NCBI GenBank assembly: GCA_045579085.1
Contig: JAZNLO010000003.1
Coordinates: 1 to 43,429 of the forward strand
Reading direction: 5' to 3'
Length of the DNA stretch: 43,429 bases
From: RGIG2206 sp045579085
GTDB lineage: Bacteria > Bacillota > Clostridia > Oscillospirales > Acutalibacteraceae
Positions 37,333 to 43,429 of the stretch are shown in pieces. Position 1 is the stretch's first letter, and each line of letters opens with the position of its first letter. Made by a program: the position numbers and the translations under genes. Under the pieces are notes generated by a model. It was not told where the DNA came from. It saw nothing but the letters and a program-made list of their open reading frames with translations, and searched no databases.

Positions 37333-39363
37333 TTATTCAGCGTCAGCAGTTTCCTCTGCAACTTCCTCAGCAGCTTCAACTGCTTCTTCAGCCTCAGCTT
37401 CAACCGGCTCAAGAAGTGCCTTAATTGAAAGACTGATTCTTGTCTTCTTGCCGTCATTAACGATATCGGTGATTTTAGCCTTAACAACATCGCCAACCTT
37501 AAGTACGTCCTGCGGCTTCTCAATTCTCTGAGCAGCAATCTGAGAAACGTGGATAAGGCCCTCAATGCCGTCAATGATGCGAGCAAATGCGCCGTACTCG
37601 GTCATACTTACGATTGTTGCGTCAACAACGGAGCCAACCTCGTAATTCTTTGCAAAGATTTCAGCAGGATTGTCCTCAGCCTTCTTGTGACCAAGAGATA
37701 CTCTGCCCTTCTCAGCGTCAACAGACTTAACAAATACCTCAATGCTGTCGCCAACTTTAACAACCTCATCAGGAGTCTTGATACGCTTCCAAGAAAGCTC
37801 AGAAATATGTACCATACCTCTTACGCCGCCAAGGTCTACAAATGCGCCATAAGGAGCAATAGCAACTACTGTGCCATTGATAGTCTGGCCAACCTCAACA
37901 GTTTCAAAGAACTTTGCCTCGTTAGCCTTCCTCTCCTCACGGAGTACAGACCTGATTGAGCCAACAGCTCTACGTCCACGATTGATTTCGATAACTCTGA
38001 AACGAACGGTTGTTCCCTTAAGAGTCTCAAGTGCCTCGCCTCTTGACATAGTTGCCTGAGAAGCAGGTACAAACACACGAACACCGTTGCAAGAAACTAC
38101 AACGCCGCCCTTATTGATTTCGGTAACGTTACCCTCAAGAATTTCGCCGCTATCCTTAGCAGCTACAATCTTATCCCAGCCTGCGATAGAATCAAATCTA
38201 CGCTTAGAAAGGGTTATAGTGCCTTCCTGGTCATTTGTTCTCATAACGATAAGGTCGAGAACATCGCCAACCTTAACTTCCTGAGTCATATCAACCATCG
38301 GGTCGTTAGAATACTCACGATAAGGCACAAAGCCTGTCTGCTTCCTTCCGATATCAACCTGAATTTCAGTAGAATTTACTGCGAGAACTGTGCCTTTAAC
38401 CTTTTGGTCTGTGTTCAAACTACTCAAAGATGCTTCAAGCGCCTCTTCAAAAGTCATCTCATCAAAAGACTTTTCTGCAACTCCTTCCACCTCAAGAATC
38501 TCAGTGGTGTTTTCCATTTCTGACATAATAATCAGAACCTCCTTTATTATATCGGGTGGCGTACTCGCCCCCGCTGTTATCCCGATCTTGCCTGCGTCTA
38601 TAATCATATGGTGCCTCAGCTCGTCAGCGGTTTCAATGTGATACGTCCTCTCACAATTCAAGGCACATATTTCACGAAGCTTTGCTGTGTTCGAGCTGTG
38701 TTTTCCGCCTATAACAATGACAGCGTCACATTCGGCCGATAATTTTTCAGCCTCCTGTTGTCGAAGAGCGGTTGCACTGCATATTGTATCAAATATTTTA
38801 GCGTTTGTACATACCTTTTTTAAAGTTTTTTGGCAATTTTTCCATTTTGACGAATTATATGTGGTTTGGCAGACAACAGTTATTGATTTTTCCAACAAAT
38901 CAGGTCTGTTTTTAATCAAATTTTCAAGCTGTTGCTCATCTTTAAACACAATGCACTCATTAACTGCCCTGCCTGCTATCCCCTCAACCTCAGGATGATT
39001 CTCATCACCCGCGATTAAAACTATATCTCCCTCAAGCGAGGCTTTCTCAACAATTCTGTGAATATTGCTAACAAACGGACAAGTTGCATCAGCAAAGCAG
39101 CCGTCCGCAGACACAAGCTCGTAAACTGCCTTTGATACGCCGTGCGACCTGATAACCATCGTTTCACCCTCGCGTTTATCCTCAGGCGATTCTGCGATTC
39201 TAACCCCTTGCTCAGCGAGCTTATCAACCATCTGCTGATTATGTATAATGGGCCCTAATGTGCAAACCATCTTACCGCTTGAAACAAGTTCCTCAACCAT
39301 ATTAACGGCTCTGCCTACACCGAAGCAAAAGCCCGCACTTTTTGCTAAAACAATTTCAGCCAT
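37333..39363 (-). CDS. IspH-ribosomal protein S1 fusion (HMBPP reductase plus four S1 domains)
   Basis: A 676-residue two-part protein. Residues 1 to about 283 are IspH, the last enzyme of the MEP isoprenoid pathway: Cys13 in AGFCFGVGRAV, the Cys of DATCPFV (about 95) and TICSAT (about 195) are the [4Fe-4S] ligands, and RSHGVSKAVYE and CQTTYNSSKW are family motifs. A linker of about 30 residues leads to four S1 RNA-binding repeats near residues 310, 395, 480 and 565, each with V-x-x-x-x-x-G-x-x-V type strands. The C-terminus is a Glu/Ala-rich tail. Such fusions are known in Clostridia. ATG at 39363 is 4 bp after the preceding stop; the site AAGGATG lies 12 nt upstream. The frame is continuous across the junction. 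Confidence 0.95.
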   Translation of the reverse strand: MAEIVLAKSAGFCFGVGRAVNMVEELVSSGKMVCTLGPIIHNQQMVDKLAEQGVRIAESPEDKREGETMVIRSHGVSKAVYELVSADGCFADATCPFVSNIHRIVEKASLEGDIVLIAGDENHPEVEGIAGRAVNECIVFKDEQQLENLIKNRPDLLEKSITVVCQTTYNSSKWKNCQKTLKKVCTNAKIFDTICSATALRQQEAEKLSAECDAVIVIGGKHSSNTAKLREICALNCERTYHIETADELRHHMIIDAGKIGITAGASTPPDIIKEVLIIMSEMENTTEILEVEGVAEKSFDEMTFEEALEASLSSLNTDQKVKGTVLAVNSTEIQVDIGRKQTGFVPYREYSNDPMVDMTQEVKVGDVLDLIVMRTNDQEGTITLSKRRFDSIAGWDKIVAAKDSGEILEGNVTEINKGGVVVSCNGVRVFVPASQATMSRGEALETLKGTTVRFRVIEINRGRRAVGSIRSVLREERKANEAKFFETVEVGQTINGTVVAIAPYGAFVDLGGVRGMVHISELSWKRIKTPDEVVKVGDSIEVFVKSVDAEKGRVSLGHKKAEDNPAEIFAKNYEVGSVVDATIVSMTEYGAFARIIDGIEGLIHVSQIAAQRIEKPQDVLKVGDVVKAKITDIVNDGKKTRISLSIKALLEPVEAEAEEAVEAAEEVAEETADAE

Positions 39364-39367
39364 AATA

Positions 39368-40582
39368 CTAATTCATCCTTAAATTATTTCCTGCGGCATA
39401 ACCTGTAGAAAACGCAATTTGCAGATTAAATCCGCCTGTATATCCGTCAACATCGAGAATTTCACCCACAAAATACAACCCCTTGCAAAGCTTTGATTCC
39501 ATTGTTTTAGGATTAATCTCGCCAACTTCAACTCCGCCTCTGGTTATTATAGCTTCCTCAATTGGTCTGAAGCCCAAAACCTTTAGTGAATACCCCTTAA
39601 GCGCGGCTATCAACTGAGCGCGTTCTTGCTTTGTAATCTGATTGATTTTAGTGTTTGGTGAAAGCCCCGCAGCCTTTATAATATACGGTATCAACCGCTT
39701 TGGAAGCAGCTCATCAAGCCCGTTTTTAAGCTCTTTGTTTATATACTTATCAAAGTCACGTCTTAACCGCAAATCAAGCTGTTCTATGGTAAGAGCAGGC
39801 TTTAAATCTATTGAAACTGTGCAGTTTTGCGGCTTGTTTATATGAGCTGATGCGCTAAGCACAAGCGGACCGCTGATACCAAAATGAGTAAACATCATTT
39901 CACCAAGCTCACTATAAACAGTCTTGCCGTCTTCAATAAGTGAAAGTGTAACGTTTTTAAGAGATAGACCCATCAAGTCCTTGCAATCCTTAGACTCAAT
40001 CTCAAGCGGAATAAGCGAGGGCACAAGCTCAGTTACTGAGTGACCTGCAAGCTTTGCAAAGCGGTAACCGTCACCTGTTGAGCCTGTTTTTGAATAAGAC
40101 ATTCCCCCAGTTGCAATTATAACGCAATCTGCGCTGATAAACTCCTTGTCTACATAAACGCCCTTTACCTGAGCATCTTCTATAGCAACACCAGTTACCG
40201 CACAATTAAACCTAAACCTGCAGCCGTGCGCCATCTTATACAAGGCATCAACAATGTCAACGGCCTTATCAGAAACCGGAAAAACTCTGTTTCCCCTTTC
40301 AACCTTGACAGGCACGCCGGCGCTTTCAACAGAACTCATAATGTCACGCGGTCCAAAGGAGCGCAAACAGCTGTATAAAAACTTGTGATTTCTGGGAATG
40401 TTTTCAAGAAAATCGTTAAAAGAACAGTCGTTTGTAAGGTTACATCTACCCTTGCCCGTAATCATAACTTTACGAGCAGGTCTGGGATTCTTTTCAAGCA
40501 CAACAACGTTTGCCCCGTTTTTGTTAGCCTCAGCCGCAGCCATAAGTCCTGCCGCTCCTGCTCCCACAACTACTACCTTCAT
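39368..40582 (-). CDS. HI0933/BaiN-type FAD-dependent oxidoreductase
   Basis: A 404-residue flavoprotein of the NAD(P)/FAD-dependent HI0933 (YhiN) family, sometimes annotated as aminoacetone oxidase. The N-terminal dinucleotide motif is VVVGAGAAGLMAA, followed by LEKNPRPARKVMITGKGRCNLTND, in pieces KNPRPARKVMITG and KGRCNLTND, the hallmark of the family. IATGGMSYSKTGSTGDGY and FTHFGISGPLVL appear mid-protein, and ITRGGVEVGEINPKTMESK and EILDVDGYTGGFNLQIAFSTG near the end (quoted in part: VDGYTGGFNLQ). Substrate unknown. ATG at 40582 follows GGGAG. It lies 4 bp upstream of ispH-S1. Confidence 0.93.
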   Translation of the reverse strand: MKVVVVGAGAAGLMAAAEANKNGANVVVLEKNPRPARKVMITGKGRCNLTNDCSFNDFLENIPRNHKFLYSCLRSFGPRDIMSSVESAGVPVKVERGNRVFPVSDKAVDIVDALYKMAHGCRFRFNCAVTGVAIEDAQVKGVYVDKEFISADCVIIATGGMSYSKTGSTGDGYRFAKLAGHSVTELVPSLIPLEIESKDCKDLMGLSLKNVTLSLIEDGKTVYSELGEMMFTHFGISGPLVLSASAHINKPQNCTVSIDLKPALTIEQLDLRLRRDFDKYINKELKNGLDELLPKRLIPYIIKAAGLSPNTKINQITKQERAQLIAALKGYSLKVLGFRPIEEAIITRGGVEVGEINPKTMESKLCKGLYFVGEILDVDGYTGGFNLQIAFSTGYAAGNNLRMN

Positions 40583-40652
40583 AATCTACTCCCAAATTCA
40601 TCGTTATATCTCATTTATAATATCATAAATTTCATAAAATTTCAATTATTTA

Positions 40653-41318
40653 TCAGTCAAAATTCTTAACAGTTTCTGCCGTTTCAAAATCAGTAACACC
40701 ATTTTGTATTACATAGGTATAATCGTTTGGAACATTGCCCACTATAACTGTTTCGGAAAGAATATATTCAGTTTCAACTGTTTCGTAGTCGCATCCGCCC
40801 GGAAACACAATTGTTATATCGCTCGACACCTTCAAAATTATTCTGTGAATAGTTTGATTTATGCCGCAAGATTCAAAACTGCTTATAAAGTCCACTTGCG
40901 GCACGTGAGATGTTTCACTGTAAAACTTTATAAACGGTCCAAAGCCGTTAAGATATGTAATTCCTGTCAAGGTGCCAAGCTTTATGCTGAATTGGATTTC
41001 ATATGTTGAGTTTTTTGCATAATCGTCTAAAAACTCAGTTTTAAATCTATTAAGCATTACAGTATCTGCAGTAATGCTTTTAACATTCATTTCCGCGTCA
41101 TTTATTACGCTTGTCATTGCGGCAAAATCGTATTTATCACAATCTAAGACCTCACCTATACAGGTGTTTACAAGCCTCGTTATGTAATTTCTGGATTGTG
41201 TTTTTGCTGACGACATAAGCATTGGTCGCCATTTAAAGTCAAACATCAACAACAAGAAAATCAAGGCTATTATTATAAATCTTACTAACGCAAGCTTATA
41301 TGAGCGTGTTTTTCGCAT
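40653..41318 (-). CDS. yunB: Sporulation protein YunB
   Basis: A 221-residue membrane-anchored protein. One hydrophobic helix near residues 10-28 (LVRFIIIALIFLLLMF) anchors the N-terminus; the rest should be outside the membrane. The C-terminal half has GINQTIHRIILKVSSDITIVFPGG and ILSETVIVGNVPNDY, in pieces GINQTIHRIILKV and SETVIVGNVP, which I recognise from the YunB family of mother-cell (sigma-E) sporulation proteins in Bacillus. The start is ATG at 41318 with AGGTGAT upstream; an earlier in-frame ATG at 41393 lies in the leuS terminator region. Its presence supports spore formation. A weak CATACT box lies at 41353-41358 (minus), without a clear -35. Confidence 0.85.
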   Translation of the reverse strand: MRKTRSYKLALVRFIIIALIFLLLMFDFKWRPMLMSSAKTQSRNYITRLVNTCIGEVLDCDKYDFAAMTSVINDAEMNVKSITADTVMLNRFKTEFLDDYAKNSTYEIQFSIKLGTLTGITYLNGFGPFIKFYSETSHVPQVDFISSFESCGINQTIHRIILKVSSDITIVFPGGCDYETVETEYILSETVIVGNVPNDYTYVIQNGVTDFETAETVKNFD

Positions 41319-41382
41319 AATATCACCTAAAACATAATATTCATTATATTTCAGTATGACAAAAATGCTGATTTTAAGCATA

Positions 41383-41414
41383 TAAAAAAGCACCTCTTTA
41401 CGAGGTGCTTTTTT
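41383..41414 (-). terminator. Terminator of leuS
   Basis: On the minus strand GCACCTC pairs with GAGGTGC around a short loop, flanked by a run of A before and TTTTTTAT after. It begins 2 bp after the leuS stop and separates it from yunB. Confidence 0.93.
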
Positions 41415-41416
41415 AA

Positions 41417-43429
41417 CTATTTAACTACGATATTAACAAGCTTACCTTTAACATAAAGCGATTTAATCACTGTTAAGCCGTCGGTGAACAACTTAACCTT
41501 TTCATCACTCATAGCCAGTGCAATAGCTTTGTCCTGTTCGATATCAGCAGCCACAACCAGCTTGGACCTAATCTTGCCATTAACCTGAACAACAATCTCA
41601 ATCTGATTGTCAACGCATTTAGCCTCGTCATATTCAGGCCAAGATTGGTCGTTAATCGTGCCGCCAAAGCCCTGTAGCTCCCAGATTTCCTCGCAGATAT
41701 GAGGCGCAAACGGGCTAAGCAACAATACAAAAGTTTTCAGCTCAGCCTTGTTAATGGAATCAGTACCAATCTCGTTAATAAGCGCCATCAATGCTGCTAT
41801 GGCAGTATTAAACTTCATCTCTTCAATATCAGATGATACCTTCTTTATAGCCTTGTGGAATGATGATTCAAGCTTTTCTGAGTAAGCATCACCATCTACA
41901 ACATTATCCTGCAATGCCCAAACTCTGTCTAAGAAACGTCTGCAACCCTTAATTGAAGCAGAGCTCCAAGGTGCCGACTTTTCAAAGTCACCGATGAACA
42001 TTTCATACAAGCGCATAGTGTCCGCGCCATACTGCTCAACAATCTCGTCGGGGTTGACAACGTTGCCTCTTGACTTAGACATCTTCTCGCCGTTTTCGCC
42101 GAGAATCATGCCATGACTTGTACGCTTTGCGTAGGGCTCGGCATCAGGCACAATACCGATGTCGTAAAGGAATTTGTGCCAGAATCTGCTGTAAAGCAAG
42201 TGCAGAGTGGTATGCTCCATTCCGCCGTTATACCAGTCAACCTGACGCCAATAATCAAGCACGTCTTTTGATGCAAGAGCCTCGTCGTTATCTGCATCGC
42301 AGTATCTGAGGAAGTACCAAGAAGAACCAGCCCACTGCGGCATTGTATCGGTTTCACGCTTAGCAGGTGCACCGCATTTTGGGCAAGCTACGTTTACCCA
42401 CTCATCAATCTTAGCAAGCGGTGATTCACCGTTATCTGTGGGTTCATAAGACTCAACGTTAGGCAAGGTTACAGGTAAACTTGCCTCGTCAACGGGAACA
42501 TATCCACATTTGTCGCAAATTACAATCGGTATAGGCTCTCCCCAATAGCGCTGACGTGAAAATACCCAGTCACGCAGCTTATAATTGGTCTTTCTCTCAG
42601 CTATACCCATATCAATCAGGCGATTTATCATCGCTTCTTTAGCCTGCTCAACGCTCATTCCGTCAAGGAAGCCTGAATTTACCATTACACCTGTTTCGCA
42701 ATCAGTAAACGGCTCTTTCTCAACATCACCGCCCTTAACAACCTCAACAATAGGCACATTGAACTTCTTAGCAAAATCCCAGTCACGAGTGTCGTGCGCA
42801 GGAACAGCCATAATAGCACCTGTGCCGTAAGACATAAGAACATAATCCGAAACAAAAATCGGGATTTCTTTCTCTGTCATAGGATTGATTGCCTTAATGC
42901 CTTCGATTACAACGCCTGTTTTATCCTTAGCCATCTCAGTGCGCTCGAAGTCAGACTTCTTAGATGCAGCAACCTGATAATCACGGATTGCATCTATATT
43001 TTCAATCTTATCTGCAGCATCGTTAATAATCGGATGCTCAGGTGAAATAACCATATAAGTTGCGCCAAACAGTGTATCAGCACGAGTTGTATATACAACA
43101 ATTTCATTGCCGATTGTCGTCTTGAATCTTACCTCAGCGCCCGTTGACTTGCCAATCCAGTTCTTCTGCTGAGTTTTTACACGCTCTATGTAATCAACAG
43201 AATCAAGGTCGTTTAGCAACCTCTCAGCATAAGCGGTAATCTTGAGCATCCACTGACTCTTAACCTTGTATACAACCTCACTGCCACAACGCTCACAAAC
43301 GCCGTTAACAACCTCTTCGTTTGCCAAAACGCACTTACAGGAGGTGCACCAGTTGACAGACATCTCCTTCTTGTATGCCAAGCCTCTCTTGAACATCTGA
43401 AGGAAAATCCACTGAGTCCACTTGTAATA
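41417..43429 (-). CDS. leuS: Leucyl-tRNA synthetase, C-terminal part
   Basis: The last 671 codons; the 5' end, with the HIGH motif, lies beyond the right edge. LeuS attaches leucine to tRNA-Leu. Visible are the zinc-knuckle part CTSCKCVLANEEV with CERCG, and the connective peptide 1 editing domain (VVYTTRADTLFGATYMV, with the conserved Thr-rich TTRADT region). The catalytic core has RDWVFSRQRYWGEPIPIV and KMSKSRGN (near 42080) as the ATP-binding loop. The anticodon-binding domain follows (APHICEEIWE) and the C-terminus ends with VQVNGKIRSKLVV. The frame is open through the last base. Completeness at the 5' end and a possible T-box leader are not visible. Confidence 0.97.
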   Translation of the reverse strand, partial: YYKWTQWIFLQMFKRGLAYKKEMSVNWCTSCKCVLANEEVVNGVCERCGSEVVYKVKSQWMLKITAYAERLLNDLDSVDYIERVKTQQKNWIGKSTGAEVRFKTTIGNEIVVYTTRADTLFGATYMVISPEHPIINDAADKIENIDAIRDYQVAASKKSDFERTEMAKDKTGVVIEGIKAINPMTEKEIPIFVSDYVLMSYGTGAIMAVPAHDTRDWDFAKKFNVPIVEVVKGGDVEKEPFTDCETGVMVNSGFLDGMSVEQAKEAMINRLIDMGIAERKTNYKLRDWVFSRQRYWGEPIPIVICDKCGYVPVDEASLPVTLPNVESYEPTDNGESPLAKIDEWVNVACPKCGAPAKRETDTMPQWAGSSWYFLRYCDADNDEALASKDVLDYWRQVDWYNGGMEHTTLHLLYSRFWHKFLYDIGIVPDAEPYAKRTSHGMILGENGEKMSKSRGNVVNPDEIVEQYGADTMRLYEMFIGDFEKSAPWSSASIKGCRRFLDRVWALQDNVVDGDAYSEKLESSFHKAIKKVSSDIEEMKFNTAIAALMALINEIGTDSINKAELKTFVLLLSPFAPHICEEIWELQGFGGTINDQSWPEYDEAKCVDNQIEIVVQVNGKIRSKLVVAADIEQDKAIALAMSDEKVKLFTDGLTVIKSLYVKGKLVNIVVK

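Noticed and set aside
1..43429. CRISPR array, insertion sequence, prophage or rRNA
   Set aside because: No regularly spaced repeats, terminal inverted repeats, transposase or phage genes, or rRNA-like sequence were seen.

Overview
The window is a stretch of core chromosome from a low-to-moderate-GC, spore-forming member of the Clostridia, most likely the Oscillospiraceae/Ruminococcaceae. The evidence is a spoIIGA-sigE sporulation pair, a yunB homologue, an IspH-ribosomal protein S1 fusion, a DUF6062-type protein, a CpsB/CpsC/CpsD module, strong AGGAGG-type ribosome binding sites and several TTG starts. No transposase, phage gene, integrase or CRISPR array was seen. Both ends cut genes: purM on the left, leuS on the right.

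Layout. Positions 1-3314 (minus) hold a purE-purC-purF-purM operon behind a near-consensus promoter and a ZTP (pfl) riboswitch with an overlapping terminator. The PurF protein lacks the N-terminal cysteine nucleophile, and no alternative start can supply one. Positions 3377-5973 (minus) hold spoIIGA-sigE, with a Spo0A box placed as in a spoIIG promoter. Three small unrecognised genes follow, behind a terminator, where other spore formers often have sigG. Then come gap, lysA, lon-engB, a Cys-rich protein of unknown function and pcrA (6095-14889, minus). Positions 15028-17353 carry a tyrosine phosphatase, BY-kinase and chain-length adaptor trio with no glycosyltransferases nearby. Positions 17377-20755 carry trmO, rpiB, a small orphan and a membrane-anchored GLUG/SH3b protein, followed by tRNA-Gln(CUG) and a DUF6062-type gene.

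The main plus-strand block (21897-25756) is an Ogg1-type DNA glycosylase and a zinc uptake operon: Fur-family regulator, ZnuA, ZnuC and ZnuB. A perfect 9-1-9 palindrome sits directly after the -10 box of this operon. After radC (minus), rluA (plus) and tcdA (minus) come an AI-2E family permease, an acidic/His-rich lipoprotein and nicotinate phosphoribosyltransferase (minus). Next are a small XRE regulator (plus) and a complete potABCD polyamine transporter (minus). The right end has malic enzyme, the ispH-S1 fusion, a HI0933-type flavoprotein, yunB and leuS, all minus.

Most genes are housekeeping. The best candidates for new biology are the cysteine-less PurF in a de novo purine operon, the three-gene set after sigE, the Cys-rich protein between lon and pcrA, the BY-kinase with an altered Walker A' motif, and the GLUG/SH3b surface protein. 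Family names come from reading the sequence and from memory; no database search was run.
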